A stretch of DNA of 64,000 nucleotides from JAOPZW01 sp963851295. GTDB taxonomy: Bacteria > Actinomycetota > Thermoleophilia > Solirubrobacterales > Solirubrobacteraceae. The stretch spans positions 62,001-126,000 of the forward strand of contig CAWKOS010000012.1 in assembly GCA_963851295.1 (NCBI GenBank), read 5' to 3'. The stretch's first letter is position 1. Each line of letters starts with the position of its first letter. Positions 40,282 through 51,117 of the stretch are shown piece after piece. A program made the translations under genes and the position numbers. The notes under the pieces are model-generated. The model did not search any database. It saw only the letters and a list, made by a program, of their open reading frames with translations, and was not told the origin of the DNA.

Positions 40282-40539
40282 CTAGGCGGCCTGGGCCAGC
40301 TGGGCGAGCTGGCCGCTCTGATCGGCCTGCACGAGCTGCTGGAAGCCGCCCAGCACGACGTCGCCGATCACGATCTGGGGGAAGCTGAGCATCCCGGTCT
40401 CCTCGACGAGCTGCGCTCGTCCGGCCGGGTCCTTTGCCAGATTGACCTCATCGAACTCGAGCTTGCGAAGCTTCAGGAGCTGCTTGGCCCGCACGCAGAA
40501 CGAGCACGGGTCGGTCGAGTAGAGGGTGATCTTGGCCAC
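40282..40539 (-). CDS. glutaredoxin-like protein
   Basis: An 85-residue thioredoxin-fold protein with the active-site CSFC in DPCSFCVRAKQLLKLRK and the substrate-binding block SFPQIVIGDVVLGGFQQL. It would reduce disulfides with glutathione, mycothiol or another thiol; actinobacterial relatives often use mycothiol (mycoredoxin), which is not proven here. GTG 40539 is supported by TATATT 7 nt upstream on the minus strand. It diverges from recO. Confidence 0.87.
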   Translation of the reverse strand: MAKITLYSTDPCSFCVRAKQLLKLRKLEFDEVNLAKDPAGRAQLVEETGMLSFPQIVIGDVVLGGFQQLVQADQSGQLAQLAQAA

Positions 40540-40546
40540 TTCAGAA

Positions 40547-40554
40547 AATATAGC
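40547..40554. promoter_or_regulatory. shared AT-rich core of divergent promoters
   Basis: AATATAGC: the minus strand reads TATATT (40552-40547), 7 nt before the glutaredoxin GTG. The plus strand reads TATAGC (40549-40554), 9 nt before the recO GTG at 40564. One AT-rich core therefore appears to serve two leaderless genes. Confidence 0.5.
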
Positions 40555-40563
40555 GGGGGTCTC

Positions 40564-41286
40564 GTGCCCGGCCCGGTGAAGACCCAGGCTGTGGTCCTGC
40601 GCTCGCTGCGCTACGGCGAGGCCGATCGCATCCTGCACCTGTATACCCCGCAGCGCGGCAAGGTCGGCGCCATCGCCAAGGGCGTGCGCCGCGCCCGCAG
40701 CCGCTTCGGCGGCCGCCTGGAGCCGTTCTTCCGCCTCGACCTCGTGCTCCACGAGGGCCGCAGCGAGCTGCTGACCGTGACCGCGGCCGAGACCGTCAAC
40801 GGCCACCCGCGCCTGCGCGAGCACGCCACGGCCCTCGACACCGCGGCGCGCGCGTGCGACGCGGTCGCGCGGCTCTTCGACACCACCGAGCCGCATCCCG
40901 GCGTCTACAACCTGCTGTGCAACGAGCTGGCGCTGCTCGACGCCGATCCGGCACGCGGCGGGCACGCCAATCAGCTCGCCTTCCGCCTGAAGCTGCTGCT
41001 CGCGGCGGGCCTCGCGCCGCAGCTGAGCGCGTGCGCGGCGTGCGGCGAGCGCGAGCACCTCACCGGTTTCTCGGGCGCCGCCGGCGGCGTGGTCTGCGCG
41101 GCGTGCGAGGCGGGGTCCTTCCCGCTGGCCGCCGACGCGCACGCGTTCATGGTCGACGCCATCGGCCGGCCGCTGGCCGAGACGCCGGCCGCCGACCCCC
41201 GCGCGCTGCGCCAGGCCGAGCGGGCGATCGCCGACACCGTCGAATACCACGCCGGTGTCCGCCTGCGCGAAGCGGTCGCCCGATAG
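40564..41286 (+). CDS. recO: DNA repair protein RecO
   Basis: RecO (240 aa) loads RecA onto gapped DNA together with RecR. The N-terminal OB fold (TQAVVLRSLRYGEADRILHLYT, GKVGAIAKGVRRARSRFGG) and the zinc-binding CAACGE / CAACE pair (~residues 158-185) are typical. GTG 40564 gives the canonical start. Its TAG stop also forms the first bases of the ppdK -10 box. Confidence 0.92.
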   Translation: MPGPVKTQAVVLRSLRYGEADRILHLYTPQRGKVGAIAKGVRRARSRFGGRLEPFFRLDLVLHEGRSELLTVTAAETVNGHPRLREHATALDTAARACDAVARLFDTTEPHPGVYNLLCNELALLDADPARGGHANQLAFRLKLLLAAGLAPQLSACAACGEREHLTGFSGAAGGVVCAACEAGSFPLAADAHAFMVDAIGRPLAETPAADPRALRQAERAIADTVEYHAGVRLREAVAR

Positions 41287-41289
41287 GAT
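41284..41289 (+). promoter_or_regulatory. -10 box of leaderless ppdK mRNA, built on the recO stop codon
   Basis: TAGGAT (41284-41289) lies 9 nt before GTG 41299. Its TAG is the recO stop. Confidence 0.5.
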
Positions 41290-41298
41290 CGCTCGTCG

Positions 41299-43875
<2,577 letters not shown>

Positions 43876-43895
43876 CCTCTCGAAGGGAGACCGCC

Positions 43896-44279
43896 GTGCC
43901 CGACCTCCAGTACATCGAGCCGGCCTCGTTCGGCCCGAGCACGCTGCCGTTCTCGCAGGGCGTGCGCGCCGGCAACCTGCTCTTCATCGCCGGGCAGGGT
44001 GCCGTCAACGACGAGGGCAACGTCGTCGGCCAGGGCGACATCCGCGAGCAGACGCGGGTCACCCTCGACCGCGTGCGCCGCGTGTGCGAGGAGGCCGGCG
44101 GCTCGCTGTCCAGCGTCGTCACCGCGACCGTGTTCCTCACCGACCTCGACCACTTCGCCGCCTACAACGAGGCGTGGGTGGAGGCCTTCGGCGACCATCG
44201 CCCGGCCCGCGCGACGGTCGGGGCCGACCTGCTGTTCGACATGATGGTCGAGGTCCAGGCGATCGCCGTGCTCGAGTGA
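43896..44279 (+). CDS. ridA: RidA family enamine/imine deaminase
   Basis: A 127-residue RidA/YjgF-family protein. Members form trimers and hydrolyse reactive enamines/imines from PLP enzymes. Here GVRAGNLLFIAGQGAVNDEG opens the core, VVTATVFLTDLDHFAAYNEAW forms the helix-strand unit and HRPARATVGADLLFDMMVEV the C-terminal strand. In archetypal RidA the arginine of the ARxxxxV block binds the carboxylate, and PARATVGA retains it. The Shine-Dalgarno GAAGGGAG precedes GTG 43896. Confidence 0.88.
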   Translation: MPDLQYIEPASFGPSTLPFSQGVRAGNLLFIAGQGAVNDEGNVVGQGDIREQTRVTLDRVRRVCEEAGGSLSSVVTATVFLTDLDHFAAYNEAWVEAFGDHRPARATVGADLLFDMMVEVQAIAVLE

Positions 44280-44287
44280 GCGCGTAG

Positions 44288-44971
44288 CTACCAGTCGATC
44301 GGCCGGCCGTCTCGGAAGAAGCCGCTGGTCGGCCCGTCGTCGGGCAGGGTCGCGGCCCACACGATGCCGGCGGCGCCGTCGGCGACGGGCCTGCCGCCGC
44401 GGCCGCCCATGTCGGTCGCAACCCAGCCCGGGCAGACGGCGTTGACGAGGATGCCGTCGCTGCGCAGCTCGGCGGCGAGGATGCGGGTCAGCGCGTTGAG
44501 GGCGGCCTTCGAGGTCCGGTAGGCGGGCGTGCCGCCGCCCATGTCGGTGAGGGCGCCGGCGCCGCTGGAGACGTTGACGATCCGCGCCGCGCGGCTGCGG
44601 CGCAGCAGCGGGAGGACCGCCTGGGTCACGCGCCAGGCGCCCAGGAGGTTGGTCTCGAAGGCCTCGCGGACCTGGGCGAGGTCGGCGTCGACGCCGCTCT
44701 GCCAGGTGTCATAGGAGATCGCGGCGTTGTTGACGAGGACGTCGAGGCGGTCGATCTGGGCGGCCGCGGCGCGGACGCCGGCGTCGTCGGAGACGTCGAG
44801 CTGGAGCGCGCGGACGCCCGCGCCGAGCTCGCCCGCGGCGCGCTCGCCCTTCGCCGGGTCGCGCGAGCCCAGCAGCACCGCGTGCCCGCGCTGCGCGAGC
44901 TGGCGGCAGACCTCGCGGCCGATGCCGCGGTTGGCGCCCGTGACGAGGGCGACGGGGGCTGGCGCGTCAGT
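44288..44971 (-). CDS. short-chain dehydrogenase/reductase with no recognisable start codon
   Basis: A classical SDR with all motifs: TGANRGIG at the nucleotide loop, VLVNNAA, catalytic Ser in IVNVSSGAGALTD and AYRTSKAALNAL (Tyr, Lys). The reading frame is open upstream through VALVTGANRGIG and into the end of the quinone oxidoreductase gene, but I find no ATG, GTG or TTG in frame before the first GTG at 44878, which would delete the NAD-binding loop. The end given (44971) is only the approximate expected start, next to the neighbour's TGA (44967-44969). A mutated start, an uncommon start codon or a sequence error would explain it. Confidence 0.7.
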   Translation of the reverse strand, partial: TDAPAPVALVTGANRGIGREVCRQLAQRGHAVLLGSRDPAKGERAAGELGAGVRALQLDVSDDAGVRAAAAQIDRLDVLVNNAAISYDTWQSGVDADLAQVREAFETNLLGAWRVTQAVLPLLRRSRAARIVNVSSGAGALTDMGGGTPAYRTSKAALNALTRILAAELRSDGILVNAVCPGWVATDMGGRGGRPVADGAAGIVWAATLPDDGPTSGFFRDGRPIDW

Positions 44972-45894
44972 CGACGTGGAGGATGGCCTTGCCGGCGATG
45001 CGGCGGTCGAGGAGGGCGTGGATCGCCTCGCCGGCCTCGCGCCAGCTCGTCTCGAGGTCGATCTGGGGGTCGAGGCGGCCGGCGGCGACGAGCGCGAGCA
45101 GGCGGTCGAGCATCCCGGTCGCGCCGCGGCGCTTGGCCAGCTCGGGAAAGACCATCAGGCCGTAGATCTTGGCGCCGGGCGCCCGGCCGAAGAGCGACCG
45201 CGTCGGATACTCGACATGTGCGCTCGGGTCGCTGTTGGCGAACGAGACGACGGTCCCGTCGGGGGCGACGCGCTGGATGGCAGCGCCGAGCGACGCGCCG
45301 CCGACGCCCTCGACGATCACGTCGAACACGGGGCCCTCGGGCGTGAGCTCGTGGATCACCTCGTCGGCGCCGAGGTCCGCGAGGCCGCGGGCGCGCTCGG
45401 GGCTGGCCGACACGGCGGTCACGTGGGCGCCGCCGATCTTCGCGAGCTGGACGGCGAAGCGCCCGACCCCGCCGCTCGCACCAGTGACGAGGACGCGGCG
45501 GGCGATGAGGTTGCCGCCGACGTCGAGGGCGAGCAGGGCGGTGATGCCCGCGACGGGCAGCGCGGCCGCCTGGGCGAAGGCGACCCCGTCGGGGAGGACG
45601 GCGAGCGCGTCGGTGCGGACGGCCGCGAGCTGCGCCCAGGCCTGGTTGTGGAGCGCGACGACGCGGGCGCCCTCGGGCGGGCCGCTGCCGTCGGCGGCGG
45701 CGCGCCGGACGGTGCCGGCGAGGTCCCAGCCCGTCAGGCTCCCCGGCGGCTTGGTCGACAAACCCCTGACCTCGCCCCGGTTCAGCGGAGATCGCCTCGA
45801 CGGCGACGAGCGCCTGGTCGGGCAGCGGCGTCGGGTCGGGCGCCTCGGCGAGCGTGACGCCGGGATCTGAGGAGGAAGTCAGCAGCGCGAGCAC
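44967..45894 (-). pseudogene. zinc-independent quinone oxidoreductase (MDR family), frameshifted
   Basis: An NADPH:quinone reductase-like MDR protein split into two frames. From GTG 45894 the first frame reads ALLTSSSDPGVTLAEAPDPT and QALVAVEAIS, then loses sense. The second frame resumes with RGEVRGLSTKPPGSLTGWDL and continues through VLVTGASGGVGRFAVQLAKI to the TGA at 44967. Removing one G near 45788 (TCCGCTGAACCGG to TCCCTGAACCGG) restores the family motif ISLNRGEVRGL exactly. This is either a genuine 1-nt insertion or a sequencing error. TACTGT 6 nt upstream supports the start. Confidence 0.8.
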
Positions 45895-45900
45895 GGCCCG

Positions 45901-45906
45901 ACAGTA
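45901..45906 (-). promoter_or_regulatory. -10 box of leaderless quinone-oxidoreductase mRNA
   Basis: Minus-strand TACTGT (45906-45901) is 6 nt before GTG 45894. The divergent dgt gene has the weaker GAGAAT (45935-45940) 7 nt before its ATG. Confidence 0.45.
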
Positions 45907-45947
45907 CCGATCGGGGTTCGCGGGCCGGCGATGCGAGAATCGGGGTC

Positions 45948-46988
45948 ATGGATCCGCATGCCCACCCGGGCCCGGTGGCCCAGGGCTACGCCGCGCGCCG
46001 CCGCGCCTTCGAGGACGCGTGGCTGTCGCCGCTGGCCGCGCGCTCGTGGCCGGCGCACCGCGCGCGGCCCGAGGAGGACTGCGGGCTGCGCACGCCGCTG
46101 CAGCGCGACCGCGACCGGATCGTGCACTCCAAGGCCTTCCGGCGCCTGAAGCACAAGACCCAGGTCTTCGTGGCTCCCGAGGGCGACCACTTCCGCACGC
46201 GCCTGACCCACACCATCGAGGTCACCCAAATCTCGCGCACGGTCGCGCGGGCGCTTGCGCTCAACGAGGACCTCACCGAGGCGATCGGGCTCGGCCACGA
46301 CCTCGGCCACCCGGCCTTCGGCCACATCGGCGAGGCGGTGCTCGACGACTGCCTGCGCGAGCGCTTCGGCCGCGGCTTTCGCCACTACGAGCACTCGCTG
46401 CGCGTCGTCGACGTGCTCGAGCGCGACGGCACGGGCCTGAACCTCTGCGACGACGTGCGCGACGGGATCGTCTGCCACTCGGGCCGCGCGCCGATGCCGC
46501 GCACGCTCGAGGGCAGGATCGTCCGGCTGGTGGACCGCGTCGCCTACATCAACCACGACATCGACGACGCGCTGCGCGCCGGCGTCCTCGACGAGGCCGC
46601 GCTCCCCGCCGAGCCGATCGCCGTCCTCGGCGACACGGGCTCGCGGCGCATCGACACGCTCGTCCACGACCTCGTCGAGCGCTCCGAGGTCGCGGGCGAC
46701 ATCGTCCAGGGCGAGGAGGCGGGCGCCGCCATGGACAGCCTTCGGACCTTCATGTTCGACCACGTCTACCTCGGCCCGATCGCGCGCCGCGAGCACGGCA
46801 AGATCGAGCGCATGGTGCGCACGCTCTTCGACTACTACGTCGCCGAGCCCGACCGGATCCCCGACGCGGGCGGCGTGGCCGGCGCCGACCTGCCCCAGCG
46901 CGTCACCGACTGGATCGCGGGGATGACCGACCGCTACTGCATCAGGGCCTTCGAGGCCCTGTCGGTCCCCGAGGCGTTCGCCGTCTAG
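45948..46988 (+). CDS. dgt: deoxyguanosinetriphosphate triphosphohydrolase-like protein
   Basis: A 346-residue HD-domain dNTPase. Metal-binding residues are in RTRLTHTIEVTQISR (His), IGLGHDLGHPAFGH (His-Asp) and later AYINHDIDDA (Asp); FRRLKHKTQVF is a conserved N-terminal block. Relatives cleave dNTPs to nucleoside plus triphosphate and so shape dNTP pools. It is followed by dnaG, a pairing also found in Mycobacterium. The dnaG -10 box overlaps the dgt stop. Confidence 0.92.
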   Translation: MDPHAHPGPVAQGYAARRRAFEDAWLSPLAARSWPAHRARPEEDCGLRTPLQRDRDRIVHSKAFRRLKHKTQVFVAPEGDHFRTRLTHTIEVTQISRTVARALALNEDLTEAIGLGHDLGHPAFGHIGEAVLDDCLRERFGRGFRHYEHSLRVVDVLERDGTGLNLCDDVRDGIVCHSGRAPMPRTLEGRIVRLVDRVAYINHDIDDALRAGVLDEAALPAEPIAVLGDTGSRRIDTLVHDLVERSEVAGDIVQGEEAGAAMDSLRTFMFDHVYLGPIARREHGKIERMVRTLFDYYVAEPDRIPDAGGVAGADLPQRVTDWIAGMTDRYCIRAFEALSVPEAFAV

Positions 46989-46991
46989 GCT
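46986..46991 (+). promoter_or_regulatory. -10 box of leaderless dnaG mRNA, built on the dgt stop codon
   Basis: TAGGCT (46986-46991) lies 8 nt before GTG 47000. Its TAG is the dgt stop. Confidence 0.5.
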
Positions 46992-46999
46992 GGACCGCA

Positions 47000-48805
47000 G
47001 TGCCCCGCTACACCGACGACTCCCGCGACCGCGTGCGCGATGCGGTCGACATGGTCGACCTCGTGGGCACGCGCGTGGAGCTGCGCCGGTCGGGCGTCAA
47101 CCGCTTCGAGGGGCTGTGCCCGTTCCACGAGGAGCGCACGCCGTCCTTCGGGATCAACCCGGCCGAGAAGCTCTACTACTGCTTCGGCTGCGGCGAGGGC
47201 GGCGACGCCTTCAAGTTCGTCCAGATGACCGAGGGCGTCGGCTTCGCCGGAGCGATGGAGTACCTCGCCGACCGCTACGGCATCCAGCTCGAGATGGTCG
47301 AGGAGGACCCGGAGGCCGCCAAGCGGCGGGCCGAGCGCGAGCGCCTGCTGGAGCTGCTCGAGCGCACGGCGGCCTTCTACGTGCGCTACCTGTGGGACTC
47401 CGGCGAGGCCGCGGGCGCGCGTCAGTACCTGGCGGGCCGCGGCCTCGACGAGGGCGCGCTGCGCGAGTTCCGCGTCGGCTACGCGCCGAGCGCCTGGGAC
47501 AAGGTGCTCGTCGCCTCGCGTCGCGCGGGGTTCACCGACCGCGAGCTCGTCGAGTCGGGCCTCGCGGCGCGGGCGAAGGGGGACGGGCGGACCTTCGACC
47601 GCTTCCGGCGGCGGATCATGTTCCCGCTCTGCGACCTGCGCGGACGGGTGCTCGGCTTCGGCGCGCGCGCGATGGGCGCCGACCAGAAGCCCAAGTACGT
47701 CAACTCCTCCGACAACATCCTGTACCACAAGGGCCGCCATCTCTTCGGCGCCGACATCGCGCGGGCCTCGGCCACGAAGGCGGGCACGGTGATCGTGGCC
47801 GAGGGCTACACCGATGTGATCGCGATGCACCAGGCGGGCCTGCGCCACACCGTGGGGCTGATGGGGACGGCGATGACCGACGAGCAGGTCGCCGAGCTCG
47901 CGCGCCTGGCGCCGACCGTGCTCCTCGCCCTCGACGCCGACGCCGCCGGGCAGGAGGCGATGCTCCGCGGCGCCCGCGTCGCGACTCGGCGCAACCTCGC
48001 GCTGCGCGTCGTCCCGCTGCCGCCGGGCGACGACCCGGCCGACCTCGTGGCCGCCGAAGGGGCGCGCGCGATGGCCGACCGCGTCGAGGCGTCGGTGCCC
48101 TTCGTCCGCTTCCGCGTCGAGCGTGAGCTCGCCGCCGGCGACCTCTCGACGGCCGAGGGCAAGGACGCGGTCATCGGCGCGCTGCGGCCCGTCTTCCGCG
48201 ACCTGCCGGCGAGCGCCCTGCGCGAGGAGCTGGTCGGCCTGGTCGCCGACCGCACCGGACTGGCGCCCGCGCTCGCCGCCTCGTGGCTGGCGCAGGGGAC
48301 GGGGCCGACCGCCGCCCCCGCCGCGAACGGCGGCAACGGCGCGCCGCAGCAGCGCCCGCCGCTCTCGCAGCCGGCGCTCGACGCCGCGGGCCGCGCCGAG
48401 CGCGCCTTCCTCGCCCAGTGCCTCGCGTCGCCCGAAGCCGGACGCGCCGCCCTCGACGACCTCGACGTCGACGCGGAGCTCTCGACCAATCTCACCCGCC
48501 GCGCCGCGCGCCACGTCCGCGCACAGCTCGCCGGCGGCGGCTCGGCGCTGCCCGAAGGCGACGACGAGCTCGCGCGGCTCCTCGCCGAGGTCACCGTGCT
48601 CTCCGGCGGCATGCGCAACTCGGAAGCTGCCGTCGAGGGCGAGCGCCTGAGCCTCGAGGTCCAGCGCGTGAAGCGCGAGATCGAGGTCGCCAAGGCCGCG
48701 GCCGCGGGCGACGTCGGTCGCCTCGTCGCGTTGCGCCAGGAGCTCGAGCGCCGCCGTGACGGCGCGATCGCGCGCGCCATCGAGGAGACGCACGCGGCGG
48801 ATTGA
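47000..48805 (+). CDS. dnaG: DNA primase
   Basis: DnaG (601 aa) makes RNA primers for replication. The CHC2 zinc-binding domain (CPFHEERTPSFGINP, YYCFGCGEGGD) is at residues ~36-66. The catalytic core's RNA-polymerase domain includes FRRRIMFPLCDLRGRVLGFG, and the TOPRIM has VIVAEGYTDVIAMHQAG and LLALDADAAGQEA. The C-terminal helicase-binding region (~430-601) is rich in Ala and charged residues and poorly conserved, as usual. GTG 47000 is supported by TAGGCT. Confidence 0.95.
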   Translation: MPRYTDDSRDRVRDAVDMVDLVGTRVELRRSGVNRFEGLCPFHEERTPSFGINPAEKLYYCFGCGEGGDAFKFVQMTEGVGFAGAMEYLADRYGIQLEMVEEDPEAAKRRAERERLLELLERTAAFYVRYLWDSGEAAGARQYLAGRGLDEGALREFRVGYAPSAWDKVLVASRRAGFTDRELVESGLAARAKGDGRTFDRFRRRIMFPLCDLRGRVLGFGARAMGADQKPKYVNSSDNILYHKGRHLFGADIARASATKAGTVIVAEGYTDVIAMHQAGLRHTVGLMGTAMTDEQVAELARLAPTVLLALDADAAGQEAMLRGARVATRRNLALRVVPLPPGDDPADLVAAEGARAMADRVEASVPFVRFRVERELAAGDLSTAEGKDAVIGALRPVFRDLPASALREELVGLVADRTGLAPALAASWLAQGTGPTAAPAANGGNGAPQQRPPLSQPALDAAGRAERAFLAQCLASPEAGRAALDDLDVDAELSTNLTRRAARHVRAQLAGGGSALPEGDDELARLLAEVTVLSGGMRNSEAAVEGERLSLEVQRVKREIEVAKAAAAGDVGRLVALRQELERRRDGAIARAIEETHAAD

Positions 48806-48814
48806 GCCGCGGCG

Positions 48815-49840
48815 CTACCTCGCCGCCACCGGATCGAAGGCCGGGATGATCTCGCGCTGGAAGAGGTCGACCGTGCGGGCGGCCTCGTCGAAGGTGATGT
48901 CGCCGAAGATCAGGTCCGCGCAGAAGTAGTTGATGCCGGCCTGCTCCTCCTGGGCGGCGATGTACTCGATCGCCTTGGCCGGCGTCCCCGCGAAGCCCGC
49001 CCCGGCTGCGTGCCAGTCGGCGAAGTCCTCGGGCAGGACGCCGTCCAATGGGGAGGGGACGTCGTACTTGCGCCAGAGCAGGTTGAGGCTCTCGAACCAG
49101 GGCCGGTAAGCCCGGCGGGCGACGGACATCGCCTCGTCGTCGGTCTCGGCGACCACGATGAGCCGGGAGACGCCCATGAAGGGGATGTCCTCGGGCGCGC
49201 GGCCGCGCGCCGCCCACTCGTCCCGGTAGGCGTCGGTGATCGGGCGGACCATCGGGGCGGGGAGGAGGGCCACGACGTTGACCTCGTGGTCGGCCGCCCA
49301 TGCCGCGCGCTCGGGCCGCGAGATGCCGAACCACAGCGGCGGGTGCGGGCGCTGGACGGGGGCCAGCGTCATGGGCACGGCGTCGTAGTCGTGCTCGGGC
49401 CCGTGGTGGGTGAGCTCGTCGGACGCCAGGCCCTTGAGCAGGATCTCGAAGGACTCGTCGAAGCGCTCCCGGCGGCTGTCCCAATCGACCTCGAAGAAGC
49501 CGACCTCCACCGGCGAGACCCCGGCGCCGACCCCGAGCTGGAGCCGGCCCTCGCTGAGGTGGTCGAGCATGCAGACCTCCTCGATGAGCCGCAGCGGGTG
49601 GTAGAGCGGCAGGCAGTAGACGAGCGGGCCGAGGCGCAGCGTCGCGGTGCGCTGGGTCGCGGCGGCGAGGAAGACGCTCGGCGACGGCGCATGGCCCAGC
49701 GTCGTGCCGTGGTGCTCGGCGAGGTGGTAGGCGTGGAAGCCCGCCTGCTCGTAGCGCTCGATGAGCTGCAGGCGCTCCTCGAACTGCCTGCTCACCGCCA
49801 GCCCGCCCTCGTCGATGTGATCGAAGACCCCGAACTTCAT
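48815..49840 (-). CDS. LLM-class flavin-dependent oxidoreductase
   Basis: A 341-residue bacterial-luciferase-like TIM-barrel oxidoreductase using FMN or F420. KFGVFDHIDEGGLAVSRQFE opens the barrel, AYHLAEHHGTTLGHAPSPSV is the cofactor-proximal block, and RLQLGVGAGVSPVEVGFFEV, DYDAVPMTLAPVQRPHPPLW and GFAGTPAKAIEYI follow. ATG 49840 is set by a GGGAGG Shine-Dalgarno upstream. It is convergent with dnaG (9-nt gap). A second LLM enzyme lies 2.5 kb to the right on the same strand. Confidence 0.88.
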   Translation of the reverse strand: MKFGVFDHIDEGGLAVSRQFEERLQLIERYEQAGFHAYHLAEHHGTTLGHAPSPSVFLAAATQRTATLRLGPLVYCLPLYHPLRLIEEVCMLDHLSEGRLQLGVGAGVSPVEVGFFEVDWDSRRERFDESFEILLKGLASDELTHHGPEHDYDAVPMTLAPVQRPHPPLWFGISRPERAAWAADHEVNVVALLPAPMVRPITDAYRDEWAARGRAPEDIPFMGVSRLIVVAETDDEAMSVARRAYRPWFESLNLLWRKYDVPSPLDGVLPEDFADWHAAGAGFAGTPAKAIEYIAAQEEQAGINYFCADLIFGDITFDEAARTVDLFQREIIPAFDPVAAR

Positions 49841-49894
49841 CTGCGCCTCCCGAAGCTCATCCGCCAATGCCGGGACCGGGACCGGCGCGCACAC

Positions 49895-49900
49895 TATCGT
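49895..49900 (+). promoter_or_regulatory. -10 box of leaderless VOC-protein mRNA
   Basis: TATCGT (49895-49900) precedes ATG 49908 by 7 nt. Confidence 0.5.
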
Positions 49901-49907
49901 CGCGGCC

Positions 49908-50294
49908 ATGGCTGCCACGACCCCTCTTGTCACCGGCGTGGACTTCGTCCACGTCCCCACCCAGGACTTCGACCGCGCGGTCGAGTTCTACGGCACCGTC
50001 CTCGGGCTCCCGGAGTCGGCCCGCTACGGCCAGCGTCCCGGAGCCGAGTTCGAGACCGGGAACCTCACGCTCGCGGTCATCCAGGTCGACGCGTTCGGCC
50101 TGGAGTTCCACGCCAACGCCAACGCGATCGGGCTGCAGGTCGACGACGTCGCGGCCGCGCGCGCCGAGCTCGAGTCACGCGGCGTGAGCTTCGGCATGGA
50201 CACCATCGACAGCGGCGTCTGCCACATGGCCGTCTTCAGGGACCCGGACGGCAACGCGCTGATGCTCCACCACCGCTACGCGCCGCGAACCTGA
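49908..50294 (+). CDS. VOC (glyoxalase-fold) protein
   Basis: A 128-residue vicinal-oxygen-chelate protein: VDFVHVPTQDFDRAVEFYGTVLGL in the first beta-alpha unit, GLQVDDVAAARAELESRGV in the second, and MAVFRDPDGNALMLHHRYAP at the C-terminus, where a late strand often supplies a metal ligand. Reaction unknown. It is divergent from the LLM gene. tRNA-Asn, on the opposite strand, ends 12 nt downstream. Confidence 0.85.
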   Translation: MAATTPLVTGVDFVHVPTQDFDRAVEFYGTVLGLPESARYGQRPGAEFETGNLTLAVIQVDAFGLEFHANANAIGLQVDDVAAARAELESRGVSFGMDTIDSGVCHMAVFRDPDGNALMLHHRYAPRT

Positions 50295-50306
50295 CGTCTG
50301 AACGAG

Positions 50307-50380
50307 CTCCGGGGGTGGGACTCGAACCCACAACCCTTCGATTAACAGTCGAATGCTCTGCCTGATTGAGCTACCCCGGA
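50307..50380 (-). tRNA. tRNA-Asn (anticodon GTT)
   Basis: A full cloverleaf on the minus strand: acceptor TCCGGGG paired with CCCCGGA, D-arm with AGCTCAATCAGG, anticodon stem TTCGA/TCGAA with loop CTGTTAA (anticodon GTT), and T-arm GTGGG-TTCGAGT-CCCAC. The discriminator is G and the CCA end is not encoded. Length is 74 nt. Confidence 0.97.
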
Positions 50381-50403
50381 TCGGGCCGCTGGGCTACCCC
50401 GGA
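50370..50403. repeat. 11-bp direct repeat of the tRNA-Asn 5' end
   Basis: GCTACCCCGGA occurs at 50370-50380 (the tRNA 5' end, read on the plus strand) and again at 50393-50403, separated by 12 bp. The second copy contains the stop of the adjacent HNH gene. Duplicated tRNA ends are typical of integration scars, but this involves the 5' rather than the usual 3' end. Confidence 0.7.
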
Positions 50404-51104
50404 GGGGACCCTTCGACGGTCGATCTTACGAGAGTATCGGCCGCGCCGCTCTCTACTTCAGCATGGCAGTTCGCGCACAGCAAAACGCATTTGCTCGCTT
50501 CGTCTCTCGCTTCGGCCAGCGAGCGGCACATCCCGTCCTGGCTGACGGCGAATCGTTTGGTCGTCGGGTCGAGGTGATGGAAGTGCAGCGCGGCGACGCA
50601 GGCGGCGTATCCGCAGCGCTCGCAACGGCCGCCGGCCTCCAGCACGAGCGCCTGCTTGGTGCGTCGCCGTCTCTCCGCCACGTGTTGGACGCGACATCGC
50701 GCACATCGAAAGCCTTCGGCGCGTCGCACATGGCGGGTGACGCCGTGTTGCGGGCATGGGAGGTCCGCCGTGGTCAAGCCGCGCGCGATGGCGGCTCGGC
50801 CGAGGCGGATACGCGCCATCCGTGGCGTCTCGAGGGCGTGCTTGTCCAGCCAGTGGCGCACCGTGGTGGGGCTGCGCTCGAGCACCTCGGCCATGTCACG
50901 GATGGACAGACCGCAGGCGGTGATCTCCGCGAGCAGCTCGCGCTCGATCGGACCACGGGCGGCGTGCCGCGGCGCGTGCGCAGAGGTCAGGCCGAACTTC
51001 CGCGCCCAATACGAGACGGTCGACGGGTCGCGCCCCGCCTCCCGCGCGATCTCCTCGATCGAGGCTCCGCTCGCCAATCGCTCTGCCAGCCACTCCCGCT
51101 CCAC
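50394..51104 (-). CDS. HNH-motif protein with two N-terminal helix-turn-helix segments
   Basis: A 236-residue DNA-binding, possibly nuclease, protein. Two HTH units are visible: EEIAREAGRDPSTVSYWARK (~15-34) and SIRDMAEVLERSPTTVRHWL (~55-75). The C-terminal half has paired cysteines (CARCRVQH; GGRCERCGYAA) and an HNH-like core ALHFHHLDPTTKR with LLCANCHAEVE. This build is common in actinobacterial HNH proteins of unknown target. GTG 51104 is fixed by TAGTGT 7 nt upstream. Codon GC is lower at the 3' end, beside tRNA-Asn. Confidence 0.8.
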   Translation of the reverse strand: MEREWLAERLASGASIEEIAREAGRDPSTVSYWARKFGLTSAHAPRHAARGPIERELLAEITACGLSIRDMAEVLERSPTTVRHWLDKHALETPRMARIRLGRAAIARGLTTADLPCPQHGVTRHVRRAEGFRCARCRVQHVAERRRRTKQALVLEAGGRCERCGYAACVAALHFHHLDPTTKRFAVSQDGMCRSLAEARDEASKCVLLCANCHAEVESGAADTLVRSTVEGSPPG

Positions 51105-51111
51105 GATACGA

Positions 51112-51117
51112 ACACTA
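51112..51117 (-). promoter_or_regulatory. -10 box of leaderless HNH mRNA, built on the glycosyltransferase stop
   Basis: Minus-strand TAGTGT (51117-51112) precedes GTG 51104 by 7 nt. Its TAG is the stop codon of the upstream glycosyltransferase gene. Confidence 0.5.
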
